From: Bacillus safensis FO-36b
GTDB taxonomy: Bacteria; Bacillota; Bacilli; Bacillales; Bacillaceae
DNA length: 64,000 nucleotides
Direction: 5' to 3'
Assembly: GCF_000691165.1 (NCBI RefSeq)
Contig: NZ_ASJD01000004.1
Location: 242,434-306,433 of the forward strand
This document shows, piece after piece, positions 10,659 through 19,135 of the stretch. The position numbers were made by a program, and so were the translations under genes. Within the stretch, counting starts at the first letter, position 1. Every line of letters starts with the position of its first letter. The notes below the pieces were generated by a model. That model did no database searches and was not told where the DNA came from. It saw only the letters and a list, made by a program, of their open reading frames with translations.

Positions 10659-11216
10659 TCACTTTTGGAACGCTTTCCAAAGGGCTGTATTCGATGTTGT
10701 CACAGCTGTAGCTCCTGCTTCAAGTGCTCTTTCTACATCTTCTTTTGTGCGGATAAACCCGCCTGCAAATATTGGAATACCAGCTCGCTCGCGCACTTCT
10801 GTAATTAAATCCGGCACAACCCCTGGCAATACTTCAATAAAATCTGGGCGATGTTTCCCTACGAACTCCATGCTTTTTTCCATGGCACTTGTATCAAGTA
10901 AAAACATTCGCTGAATGGCATATACCTTCTTTTGCTTAGCTTTTACTATGACAGAAGACCTAGTAGAAATAATTCCTGCCGGCTTCATTTCCTGACAAAT
11001 AAATTCCGTTCCATACTCATCATGTTTGATCCCATGAATGAGATCGACATGGACAAACATTTTTTTATGATGGGCATTTGCCTCATTCATGATGCCCTTT
11101 AGCCGGCCTAAATGGACATCAAGTAACACCCCGTATGTAAATGGACTTTTTAAAAATTCCTCAAATTGCTTCATATTGCGAACAGCAGGTAGAATGGGTT
11201 GATCATGAAAACTCAT
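10659..11216 (-). CDS. glpP: Glycerol-responsive antiterminator GlpP
   Basis: 185 residues (B. subtilis about 192), a TIM-barrel-like protein that binds glycerol 3-phosphate and leader RNA. Recognisable segments are [27 protein letters not shown], and the C-terminal [27 protein letters not shown] phosphate-binding end. A clear SD (GAAGGAGA) precedes the ATG at 11216. It sits immediately upstream of the glpFK promoter. By analogy with B. subtilis it controls both leaders annotated here. The glpF -35/cre region lies just past its stop codon. Confidence 0.93.
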   Translation of the reverse strand: MSFHDQPILPAVRNMKQFEEFLKSPFTYGVLLDVHLGRLKGIMNEANAHHKKMFVHVDLIHGIKHDEYGTEFICQEMKPAGIISTRSSVIVKAKQKKVYAIQRMFLLDTSAMEKSMEFVGKHRPDFIEVLPGVVPDLITEVRERAGIPIFAGGFIRTKEDVERALEAGATAVTTSNTALWKAFQK

Positions 11217-11359
11217 ATGCCGTCTCCTTCTAAAGTGTATTGGTTCAGTCTTCTCCTAACAGTAATAGAATCTCTTCTATTTTTCAATACACCTAGTGTA
11301 TCCAATGCTGATTTCACCTAGCAGCATCTTACTGGATCTATGTATGTGCTTTTTCCACA

Positions 11360-11385
11360 GAAAAAAGCAGAGAAATCTCTCTGCT
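11360..11385 (-). terminator. Terminator overlapping the yhxA stop codon
   Basis: AGCAGAGA (11366-11373) pairs with TCTCTGCT (11378-11385). The six A residues at 11360-11365 give the T run on the minus strand. Confidence 0.75.
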
Positions 11386-12724
11386 ATAACTGTGCCATGC
11401 TTTCTTTTAGCGTGTTGATAATAAACGAAGCGTCTTCGGCTGTTATATTTAGCGGAGGTGCAAGCTGGGCAACGTTATTATAGCCGGCAACCGTATCACC
11501 ATTTTTCCCGATGATCAGTCCGCGTTTTTTACATTCAGCAATCAATTGACCGACAACCTGTGGATCAGCTGGTTTTTTGGACTGTTGATCCTGGACAAGC
11601 TCAATTCCAAACAGCAGGCCTTTCCCTCTGACATCACCGACAAATGGATGCTCTTTTAACTCTTGCAAACGTTCGAGCATGTCTTGCCCAAGCGTGTCAG
11701 ACCGTTCTACTAATTTCTCGTTTTCCATGATCTCTAGGTTGGCAAGTGCAACCGCACAAGAAGCAGGGTGACCGCCAAATGTATTTACATGGCGCAGCCT
11801 GTCATACGTATCTTCCCCTGCGTACGCTTCATAAATTTCTCGTTTCACGCACGTTGCAGAAAGAGGTAAGTAGCCGCTTGTGATCCCTTTTGCCATTGTG
11901 ATAATGTCCGGCTTTACTTCCTCATGCATAAAACCAAACCGCTTCCCTGTCCGGCCAAATCCGCAGATGACTTCATCCACAATGAGAAGCGCTCCATGAG
12001 CCTCACAGATGTCTTTGACCTTCTTCAAATACCCTTTCGGAGGCATTAAGATACCGCCGCCTGTAATAATCGGCTCCATAATGACCCCAGCAATGGTCTC
12101 ACTTAGTTCCCACGTCATGGCTTGATCGATTGCCGCTGCACTTGCCAATGTATCTTGATCCTCAGGATGACGATACATATCAGGCGGTGCGACATGGATA
12201 AAGCCTTGACCTAATGGTTCATATTTATATTTACGCTGCGCCTGCCCCGTTGCGGCAAGGGCTGCTGCTGTATTGCCGTGATACGACCGATACCTGGAGA
12301 TGAACTTTGTTCTTGTGCTCTCTTCTTTTTGCGCATGATATTGTTTGGCGATCTTAAATGCGGCTTCATTGGCTTCAGAACCGCTGTTAGAAAAGAAGAT
12401 GACATAGTCCCCGCCAAGCCATTCATTTAGCTTTTCAGCCAGCTGAATCGCTGGCACATGGCTTTGCGTCAGCGGATAGTAAGGCATTGTATTTAGCTGC
12501 TTATATGAAGCTTCTGCCAGCTCTTTTCTGCCATAACCGGCATTTACACACCAAAGACCTGACATCCCGTCTAAATATCGATTCCCATGAATATCAGTCA
12601 CCCATGCGCCTTCTGCCTCGTGAATGACCATGCTTTCATTTTCCTTGTTTGTCCCTTTCATATGGTGCCAGATCAACTGATCATCTTTCGCCTGAAGATT
12701 TTGAGCCTGCTCATGTATTTTCAT
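11384..12724 (-). CDS. yhxA: Class-III pyridoxal-phosphate aminotransferase YhxA
   Basis: 446 residues, a fold-type I omega-aminotransferase. Seen are the phosphate-site FSNSGSEANEAAFKIA (111-126), IVDEVICGFGRTG (248-260, with the cofactor-contacting Asp) and the PLP lysine Lys279 in MAKGITSGYLP. It probably transfers an amino group from an omega-amino compound to pyruvate or another keto acid; the exact substrate is unknown. It matches B. subtilis YhxA, which also lies upstream of glpP. Here it is preceded by a PucR-type regulator and an AEC permease that are not at this position in B. subtilis, so all three may act in use of one nitrogen compound (inference). Confidence 0.88.
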   Translation of the reverse strand: MKIHEQAQNLQAKDDQLIWHHMKGTNKENESMVIHEAEGAWVTDIHGNRYLDGMSGLWCVNAGYGRKELAEASYKQLNTMPYYPLTQSHVPAIQLAEKLNEWLGGDYVIFFSNSGSEANEAAFKIAKQYHAQKEESTRTKFISRYRSYHGNTAAALAATGQAQRKYKYEPLGQGFIHVAPPDMYRHPEDQDTLASAAAIDQAMTWELSETIAGVIMEPIITGGGILMPPKGYLKKVKDICEAHGALLIVDEVICGFGRTGKRFGFMHEEVKPDIITMAKGITSGYLPLSATCVKREIYEAYAGEDTYDRLRHVNTFGGHPASCAVALANLEIMENEKLVERSDTLGQDMLERLQELKEHPFVGDVRGKGLLFGIELVQDQQSKKPADPQVVGQLIAECKKRGLIIGKNGDTVAGYNNVAQLAPPLNITAEDASFIINTLKESMAQL

Positions 12725-12979
12725 CTTCCCGCCCCCATGTATCCGTTTTCATCATTAAAGAAGCTTAGACCGGTTCAGCAGCACACTGCCTCTCCATTCA
12801 TTATATGGATGAAAAGGGAGGCATATGAAACTGAAACTAGGCCGCCCGTAAGAGAGAACCAATCGTTACTTTCATTATAAAAAAGGGGACGGGCTGATTA
12901 CATTAGACAGATCGTCAACTGATTGAAAAGAACCATAAGACACTCTACTCGGTTGCCTTAGCAAATCTAACATACGTTG

Positions 12980-14572
12980 TTAACGACGATTTCCTTGCAG
13001 GAATTCATATGCAAGAATCGCAAATTCAAGCGCCTGTCGTTTCGGTGCCTGCATCATATCCTCACCAAGCAATGCATGCAGTTTATCGAGTCTATGATAA
13101 AGGGTCTGCCTGACAATATAGAGCCGGCTTGCAGTTTCCTTTTTAGAACCGTTTGTCTGTAAAAAGATATTCAGCGTTTGATAGAGTCTTCCGCTATTTT
13201 GCTTATCATATAAAATCACAGGCTCCAAATACTCTTTCACCATACATTCAAGCAGTCCGCTTTCCTGCATGACAGGCATAAGACGGAGCATATGCAAATC
13301 TTGATAAAATGGGCTTTCCACCCGCTGGGGCATCACTTTCTTTATATGCAGCACTTCCTTGGCTGCCTGAAAGCTTTTTCTCATATGCTGAAACTGTTCA
13401 CAATATGGACCGATGCCAAAATTGATCACAGTTCCTCGTGGCTGCTCCCGATCATACAATTGTTTGATGTCAGCTGCCGCCTTCTCTGCACGCTCTTTCC
13501 AGTCCTCCTTCTTTCTCGTGTTCAATAAAATAAACAAGGTTTGTCCTTGATGCTCATACGGAATCAAGTGGAAACCTGCTCGCTGAAAGATGGAGCGGCA
13601 CGATACGAGAAAATAAAGATTTCCTGCAATTTCTTCGATTTGATGATTCTTTTGAAAGAGCATGACCACACAGCCGGTTGGTTTTTTCAATCCTTCTGTT
13701 TCTTCAAGATGCTCTAAAATATCTCTTTCTGAATGCTCTTCTTGGAACCATTTTTGCAGCCATTCGTTCTCTTTTGTCTTCTTCAATTCTTCTGTATAAA
13801 GCTCTCTTAGCGTTTGCTGGGCAAGAGCATTTGCTCCTTTATCCATAACGAGCAGTTCGAATTCTGAGAGTGTGTTTGTTTGATGAATGAGCACAAGGTC
13901 TGCAAATGTCTGCTTGAGTGCAAGCACTTCTTTTTTGGTCACTTCATATCCTTTTGGCAAGGAAGCAAACTGTAAATAATTCATGACCAGCTCTTCGGTT
14001 TGTTTAGAGGAATCACATAAAATAATCGGCTCCCCCTGAACAGGAATGAGTAAAAGAATGCCCCTTACGTGCTGATACACTTGATCCAAAATATCCATCT
14101 GCGGATGGGGAGTCAATAAAAGCTCATTCAGCTTTGATGACAGTGCTTCTAAATCAGCCATCATTTGATACTGGCGTTCAATCATCCTCGTATGGAGATG
14201 CTGTGTAATGTTGACGAATTTCACTTCTTTTGTAAACAGAATCAGCGGAAAATCTCTTTCTTCTGCATACGCAATCAGTTCTTCCGGCACATCGAATCTG
14301 AGCGGAACAAATTCAATACACAAGCCTGCCGCACCAGAATCGATCAGCTGTTTTAAAAATGCTTGAAACACATCCAATTGATCATGAAAGCCTGCGGCTG
14401 TTGTTAGTATGAGCTCTCCCCCATTTAACAAATCTTCTACAGCAGGCACTTCTAGCACATGGACCCATTTGACCTGCCGAAACAATCCCTTTTCTCCTGC
14501 TAACACTTTTGCATGGGCAAAATACTTTGTTTTCAACACATCACTCACTTGAAAATGAACATCTGCATTCAT
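12980..14572 (-). CDS. PucR-family transcriptional regulator
   Basis: 530 residues. The N-terminal PucR domain (about 8-125: VSDVLKTKYFAHAKVLAGEKG ... WVHVLEVP ... LILTTAAGF) is followed by a long GGDEF-like middle region and a C-terminal helix-turn-helix (TASRLYIVRQTLYHRLDKLHALLG) of the PucR C-terminal type. The length equals B. subtilis PucR (531), the purine catabolism regulator, but neighbours differ, so it is probably a paralogue. It is encoded between yhxA and the AEC transporter and likely controls one or both. No PucR-box was identified in the 255 bases before yhxA. Confidence 0.85.
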   Translation of the reverse strand: MNADVHFQVSDVLKTKYFAHAKVLAGEKGLFRQVKWVHVLEVPAVEDLLNGGELILTTAAGFHDQLDVFQAFLKQLIDSGAAGLCIEFVPLRFDVPEELIAYAEERDFPLILFTKEVKFVNITQHLHTRMIERQYQMMADLEALSSKLNELLLTPHPQMDILDQVYQHVRGILLLIPVQGEPIILCDSSKQTEELVMNYLQFASLPKGYEVTKKEVLALKQTFADLVLIHQTNTLSEFELLVMDKGANALAQQTLRELYTEELKKTKENEWLQKWFQEEHSERDILEHLEETEGLKKPTGCVVMLFQKNHQIEEIAGNLYFLVSCRSIFQRAGFHLIPYEHQGQTLFILLNTRKKEDWKERAEKAAADIKQLYDREQPRGTVINFGIGPYCEQFQHMRKSFQAAKEVLHIKKVMPQRVESPFYQDLHMLRLMPVMQESGLLECMVKEYLEPVILYDKQNSGRLYQTLNIFLQTNGSKKETASRLYIVRQTLYHRLDKLHALLGEDMMQAPKRQALEFAILAYEFLQGNRR

Positions 14573-14605
14573 TGATATGTCCCCCTTTGTTTTGCCGCCT
14601 ATCCC

Positions 14606-15523
14606 CTATCCCAGAGGGTGCATAGATAAAATCCATAATAAAACTGGTAATGTCACGATGCTTAAAACGGTACTGAGAAATGTCGTGCTTGAGACAAACT
14701 CAGGCTTCGTTCGAAATTGTACAGCCATCAGCGTGGTATTTGCTGCTGTCGGCATGGCTGCAACTAAGATCATAATTTGTTTCACCAAATCATCTACCGG
14801 TAAAATGAGCGTAAAACCAAATGCGATGAGAGGTGAGATAAACAGCTTCAGCAATACAGCATAAGAAATATTTCGATAATCCACTTGCTTAAAAGAAATG
14901 ACGGCGAGCTGCATGCCTAAAATAAGCATAATCGTCGGTATGGCGGCATCCCCCACAAGCTGGACACCCGTCATCACCTCTTTAGGTAATGAAAGATCAA
15001 GCAGCTGAAATAATAGCCCGAGGAGTGCCCCATATGCAACAGGCATACGCAGCACTTTTTTCAGCACAACCTTTCCATCTCCTGCATCCTCTCCGCCCTT
15101 TGCTGCATAATACATACCGATTGTACTCATGACAAGCTGCTGCAGTACCATTAAAACGATGGCAATATCTAAACCAGCAGCTCCGAAGACAAGCAGGACA
15201 ACGGGTGTGCCGTAATTCCCATTGTTCATAAATGCTGACGACAGAATCATGGCACAATACATTTCATTCGAATAACCATAAATACGAGATAAAATAAAAA
15301 CGCATAAAACAAGTGAAAGACAAAGTCCGACGACAAAAATAGATAGGTACACATAGTCCATCGATACTTTGTTTTGATAAAAGGTTTCAAACGCAAGAAA
15401 TGGTGACATTAAATATAAAGACATTGATGAGAGCGTATGTATGTCAAAACCAATGGCCTTCTGCCCAATATACCCGATAAGAAAGATACCGAACACTGGC
15501 AGTAAGACAATTAAAAACTCCAT
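14606..15523 (-). CDS. AEC (auxin efflux carrier) family transporter
   Basis: 305 residues, about ten hydrophobic segments in two sets of five, the usual layout of the AEC/BART family. The MNNGNYGTPVVLLVFG segment near 113 is the typical discontinuous-helix motif of the first repeat and AAMPTAANTTLMAVQFR that of the second. Bacterial members export or exchange small organic anions such as malate; the substrate here is unknown. It is followed after 33 bases by the PucR-type gene, so they are likely co-transcribed. Confidence 0.85.
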   Translation of the reverse strand: MEFLIVLLPVFGIFLIGYIGQKAIGFDIHTLSSMSLYLMSPFLAFETFYQNKVSMDYVYLSIFVVGLCLSLVLCVFILSRIYGYSNEMYCAMILSSAFMNNGNYGTPVVLLVFGAAGLDIAIVLMVLQQLVMSTIGMYYAAKGGEDAGDGKVVLKKVLRMPVAYGALLGLLFQLLDLSLPKEVMTGVQLVGDAAIPTIMLILGMQLAVISFKQVDYRNISYAVLLKLFISPLIAFGFTLILPVDDLVKQIMILVAAMPTAANTTLMAVQFRTKPEFVSSTTFLSTVLSIVTLPVLLWILSMHPLG

Positions 15524-15587
15524 GCTGCACCTACTTTTCTCTAGATGAATTCCTATTCTTCCTCATAATCATACCACTGCTAAACAA

Positions 15588-15621
15588 TAAAAAAGAAGCA
15601 CCCTTATGAAAGGCCGCTTCT
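15588..15621 (-). terminator. Terminator after the VOC-family gene
   Basis: AGAAGC (15594-15599) with CCTT and AAGG inside pairs with GCTTCT (15616-15621), overlapping the gene's 3' end. The A run at 15588-15594 gives T residues on the minus strand. Confidence 0.6.
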
Positions 15622-16020
15622 CTCTTCATCCAAATAGAACACTTCCCACAAATGACCATCAAGATCCTGAAAGCTCCAGCCATACATGTACCCATGATCC
15701 TGCTTTTCCTTAAACGGTGACCCGCCTGCTGCCATCGCCTGCTCCACCAGCTCATCGACCTCTTCCCGTGAATGAACGCGCATAGAGATTATCACCTCTG
15801 ATGCTTTTTTTGCATCCACTAATTGTTTCTCTGAAATGGATTGAAAATGCCTAAGAGATAACAGCATGACGGTGATCGTGTCATCAATGACCAAACAGGC
15901 CGCCTGATCATTCGTGAACTGCTGCTCAAAGTCAAAACCCAGCCGCTCAAAAAAAGCGATAGATTCCTTCACATGATTTACCGGCAAATTGATATACAAA
16001 TGTTTAGATTGTCGCCCCAT
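15604..16020 (-). CDS. VOC-superfamily (glyoxalase-like) protein
   Basis: 138 residues from the ATG at 16020, preceded by AAGGAGAGG; the longer frame to 16080 lacks a site. Two beta-alpha-beta-beta-beta halves are visible, with SIAFFERLGFDFEQQFTND in the first and GWSFQDLDGHLWEVFYLDE in the second, the hallmark end of vicinal oxygen chelate proteins. Members include glyoxalases, dioxygenases and antibiotic-resistance thiol transferases; this short type is mostly uncharacterised. The gene stands alone between two terminators. Confidence 0.8.
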   Translation of the reverse strand: MGRQSKHLYINLPVNHVKESIAFFERLGFDFEQQFTNDQAACLVIDDTITVMLLSLRHFQSISEKQLVDAKKASEVIISMRVHSREEVDELVEQAMAAGGSPFKEKQDHGYMYGWSFQDLDGHLWEVFYLDEERSGLS

Positions 16021-16112
16021 GTTCCTCTCCTTTTTGAACACATAATCTCCTTTCAGTATATTCGGCTTTTTCTCCAGCATCCCTTTGTCAATTGAAAAAA
16101 TCTGATGTCATC

Positions 16113-16142
16113 AAAAAGAAGCGCCTCAACAATAGGCGCTTC
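16113..16142 (-). terminator. Terminator after yhcX
   Basis: GAAGCGCCT (16118-16126) pairs with AGGCGCTTC (16134-16142); AAAAA at 16113-16117 gives the minus-strand T run. Confidence 0.85.
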
Positions 16143-16148
16143 CTTTCA

Positions 16149-17687
16149 TTATTTCTTATATTCAATATGGTACACGTCTCTTCTTCGGTCTTTGAGCTGA
16201 CGTACCGTTCCATCTTGCCGCTGTCTTCTTAAAATTTCTAAATCGACATCGCCAACGACAACCATTTCTATATTCGGATTACACTCACCTACAATCCCAT
16301 CTCTTGCAAATTCAAAGTCAGATGGCGCAAAAATTGCTGACTGTGCATATTGGACATCCATATTTTCGGTTTGCGGAAGGTTTCCGACAGTTCCTGAGAT
16401 CACGGTATAAATCTGATTTTCAACCGCTCTAGCCTGTGCACAGTAACGCACTCTTAAATAGCCTTGGCGGTCTTCTGTACAGAACGGCGTAAAGATAATT
16501 TTCGCTCCTTTATCAGCTGCAATCCGAGCAAGCTCTGGAAATTCAATATCATAGCAAATTTGGATCGCAATTTTACCGCAGTCTGTATCAAATACCCGAA
16601 CTTGATCACCTGCTGAAATCCCCCACCATTTTCTTTCATTCGGAGTGATATGGAGCTTATATTGCTTTTCAATCGTTCCATCTCGTCTAAATAAATAAGC
16701 GATATTGTAGATTTTCCCTTCCTCTTCAACGAAATGTGATCCGCCGATGATGTTAATGTTGTACTTCACAGAAAGGTCTGTAAACAAATTAATGTAATCC
16801 TCGGTATATTCCGTGATCCGCTGAACTGCAAGACTTGGGGAGCGCTCCTCTAAGTAAGACATGAGCTGCGTTGTAAAAATTTCTGGGAATACGGCAAAGT
16901 CAGCTGACGCATCTGATGCGACATCAACATAATACTCCACCTGATTCATAAATTCCTCGAAGGAATGAATTTGTTTCATCGCATATTGAATGACGCAAAT
17001 GCGAACTGGGAACGCCGATTTATAAAATCTTTTCGATTGCGGACGATAATCAACATTATTCCATTCCATTAACGTCGCATATGTGCTGGATGCCTTATCA
17101 TCCGGCAAGTAATTCGGATTGATCCGCATGAGGCTGAATTCATTTAACAGCTGAAAAGATAAAACAGGATCATAAATTTGGTGAAGCATGACCTGCTCCA
17201 CATATTGACGAGGCGTCATTTCCTCTTGGTATTTATGATAATTCGGGATGCGTCCGCCAATGATGATGCTTTTTAAATTTAATCTTCTAGCTAAGTCTTT
17301 TCTTGCTTCATATAAACGATGGCCAATTTTCATGCGGCGGTATTCAGGACTAACCATCACTTCAATTCCATACATATTCATCCCATCTGGATTATGGTTA
17401 GTGATGTACCCATCATCTGTGATGTCCTGCCAAGTATGACGGTCATCGTATTCATCAAAGTTAATTAATAAACTTGAACAAGAGCCAATGATTTCTCCCT
17501 CAAATTCAGCACAAAACTGACCTTCTGGGAAATGCTCAAGATGGCTTTCAAGGTGCTCTCGTTTCCAAGGGTCCATGCCCGGAAAGCATACCTCCTGCAA
17601 GGCGATGATTCGATCAATATCTTCTTCCCGGATATTACGGATCACCATTCTTTTTTCAAACCGCGTTAAATCGAGTTTTTCTGCCAT
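16149..17687 (-). CDS. yhcX: YhcX: GNAT acetyltransferase fused to carbon-nitrogen hydrolase
   Basis: 512 residues, equal to B. subtilis YhcX (513). The N-terminal GNAT domain (about 12-150) shows the acetyl-CoA loop EYRRMKIGHRLY. The C-terminal nitrilase-superfamily domain (about 228-490) carries the catalytic triad Glu269 (VFPEIF), Lys344 (YKLHITP) and Cys378 (IQICYDIEFPE). The substrate is not known; both amide hydrolysis and transfer reactions occur in this family. The start has AAGGGGGC upstream. It is separated by 15 bases from yhcW, which is read first, so the two form an operon with a terminator after yhcX. Confidence 0.9.
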   Translation of the reverse strand: MAEKLDLTRFEKRMVIRNIREEDIDRIIALQEVCFPGMDPWKREHLESHLEHFPEGQFCAEFEGEIIGSCSSLLINFDEYDDRHTWQDITDDGYITNHNPDGMNMYGIEVMVSPEYRRMKIGHRLYEARKDLARRLNLKSIIIGGRIPNYHKYQEEMTPRQYVEQVMLHQIYDPVLSFQLLNEFSLMRINPNYLPDDKASSTYATLMEWNNVDYRPQSKRFYKSAFPVRICVIQYAMKQIHSFEEFMNQVEYYVDVASDASADFAVFPEIFTTQLMSYLEERSPSLAVQRITEYTEDYINLFTDLSVKYNINIIGGSHFVEEEGKIYNIAYLFRRDGTIEKQYKLHITPNERKWWGISAGDQVRVFDTDCGKIAIQICYDIEFPELARIAADKGAKIIFTPFCTEDRQGYLRVRYCAQARAVENQIYTVISGTVGNLPQTENMDVQYAQSAIFAPSDFEFARDGIVGECNPNIEMVVVGDVDLEILRRQRQDGTVRQLKDRRRDVYHIEYKK

Positions 17688-17702
17688 GATGTTTTTGCCC
17701 CC

Positions 17703-18368
17703 TTACTGATCCTCTTTTTCAAGCTGATGGAATAGCTGGAGCAATTCGATTTCAGCCATGGATTCTAATCTGACATCATATTCTTCAAACTGCAGCGTGC
17801 TCGTCACTTTGTTTGGGACGATGACGCATTTCATGCCTGCACGTTTGGCAGCAATTGATCCATTCACTGAATCCTCAAATGCCACACAATCCTTTGGCTC
17901 TACACCTAAGCAGCTTGCGGTTTGCAAATAAAGCTCTGGATGAGGTTTGACTTCTTCCACATCATCTGACGTACGGATACATTCAAAGTAATCGAAAAGA
18001 CCGATTTGCTTCAGGTGATCAGACACCCATTTATAGTCTGAGCTGGAAGCAAGTCCAATCTTGATTCCAAGCTCCTTCGCTGCCTGTAAATAAGCTTCTA
18101 CGCCAGGTCGTGCTGATTCATCCTTCATTCTCTTTTGAAAACGAGAACGCCGGTCCGCTGTGAGTGCCTCATGATCGAGCGTCTTTCCTAGCTGCTTTTC
18201 TAAGTATTCAAAAGGCTTAAAGCCCGCCTGCGTCCCGATGACGTTGCCCCATACAGAAAGAGGCAGTTCCGACTCATGCTCTGCAAACATTTCTTGTAAA
18301 ACTTCATATTCATGTGTTTCTGTATCTAAAATTAATCCGTCAAAATCAAATATAATCGCCTTTACCAA
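17703..18368 (-). CDS. yhcW: HAD-superfamily phosphatase YhcW
   Basis: 221 residues from the TTG at 18368, chosen because AGGAGTGG lies at normal distance; a GTG at 18377 overlaps that site. Motif I FDFDGLILDTE contains the nucleophile and acid/base Asp residues, motif II is LASSS, motif III Lys lies in VEEVKPHPELY, and motif IV is FEDSVNGSIAAKRAG. The cap is the helical C1 type, as in beta-phosphoglucomutase and phosphoglycolate phosphatases. The natural substrate is unknown. Length and sequence agree with B. subtilis YhcW (220), and it is co-transcribed with yhcX. Confidence 0.88.
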   Translation of the reverse strand: MVKAIIFDFDGLILDTETHEYEVLQEMFAEHESELPLSVWGNVIGTQAGFKPFEYLEKQLGKTLDHEALTADRRSRFQKRMKDESARPGVEAYLQAAKELGIKIGLASSSDYKWVSDHLKQIGLFDYFECIRTSDDVEEVKPHPELYLQTASCLGVEPKDCVAFEDSVNGSIAAKRAGMKCVIVPNKVTSTLQFEEYDVRLESMAEIELLQLFHQLEKEDQ

Positions 18369-18480
18369 CGAGGCCACTCCTTTTTTTTACGAAAGTCTTT
18401 AATATGATACTCAATGCTATCATATCGTGAATAAAATTGACTTTCAAAGATGAATGTCTGCTAAAATAATTATGTATAAA

Positions 18481-18509
18481 AGGAGCCTGTACCATTTTGT
18501 CAGGCTCCT
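18481..18509. promoter_or_regulatory. Hairpin covering a plus-strand SD; also possible minus-strand terminator
   Basis: AGGAGCCTG (18481-18489) pairs with CAGGCTCCT (18501-18509). On the plus strand the left arm contains the SD of the small gene starting at 18497. On the minus strand the hairpin is followed by TTTTAT and could end yhcU transcripts. Confidence 0.55.
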
Positions 18510-18652
18510 ACCCGTGTTCGGTTTATTCTGCAAGAGGTCCAAGCGCTCCGATTCGTGGAGAAATAGGCAATGTTGAAAAAGAGCGGGTTTGGTATTACAG
18601 ATCTAAAGGTTTCTCCGTTCCCTTAAAAATAGTATGTGCGGCAGCCTTGTAA
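18497..18652 (+). CDS. Candidate small protein (51 aa), start TTG
   Basis: The frame from TTG 18497 to TAA 18650-18652 has the look of real coding sequence (SARGPSAPIRGEIGNVEKER then VWYYRSKGFSVPLKIVCAAAL). AAAAGGAG ends 11 bases before the TTG. Upstream is a plausible sigma-A promoter, TTGACT (18437-18442), 19 bases, TAAAAT (18462-18467). The stop codon sits inside a hairpin (CCTTGT...ACAAGG, 18645-18662) that may terminate transcription. I do not recognise the protein. It contains two cysteines and no signal peptide. It falls in a gap usually described as empty between yhcW and yhcU. The start and the reality of the gene are uncertain. Confidence 0.5.
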   Translation: MSGSYPCSVYSARGPSAPIRGEIGNVEKERVWYYRSKGFSVPLKIVCAAAL

Positions 18653-18678
18653 GTTAACAAGGAAGTTCACACCAACTT

Positions 18679-19026
18679 TTACGCATTTTGAAGGCGGCGG
18701 CTGGCAAAATCGTCTAAATCAAACGGAAAAGAAAAGCCGCATGCATTGACCTGCTCACGGTTTCGCTCGAATAGCTCACGATCACGCTTTGTAATATGGC
18801 GTTTAGGTTTTACAATAATGGTATGTAATAGCTGAAGTCCCGATAAAATACGAAAAGCATCGTCCATCGTTCCGTTATAAACCCCTTCAACAAAGGTCAG
18901 CGGGCGTTCTTGTTGACGCGCAGCTGGGTTTTCACCGACAGCATGGGATAGAAGATCTTCAACATCCTTTGATATTTCTTCAATTGCCTGCTCTTGCAGG
19001 TCTGTAGCAGCTTTCATTATTCTCAC
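18679..19026 (-). CDS. yhcU: YhcU-like protein (DUF5365 type)
   Basis: 115 residues, soluble and helical, no motif of known catalytic meaning (LLSHAVGENPAARQQERPL ... GTMDDAFRILSGLQLLHTI ... SFPFDLDDFASRRL). Assigned by position between yhcT and yhcW and by resemblance to the small YhcU family; B. subtilis YhcU is slightly longer. GTG at 19026 is taken as start because GAGAGG lies ten bases upstream; an ATG three codons later is possible. Function unknown. Confidence 0.65.
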   Translation of the reverse strand: MRIMKAATDLQEQAIEEISKDVEDLLSHAVGENPAARQQERPLTFVEGVYNGTMDDAFRILSGLQLLHTIIVKPKRHITKRDRELFERNREQVNACGFSFPFDLDDFASRRLQNA

Positions 19027-19135
19027 GTGGCATCTACCTCTCTGTCGTTAGTTCTCCATTCAGAATAGCACAGAAAAAAAGGCGTTCGCCAAGGTAAGTG
19101 TTTCCTATATATACCCAAAGAGAGGAACGGATATT

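Noticed and set aside
14577..14864. Plus-strand 95-aa frame within the AEC transporter gene
   Set aside because: Antisense shadow of a membrane protein with clear repeat motifs.
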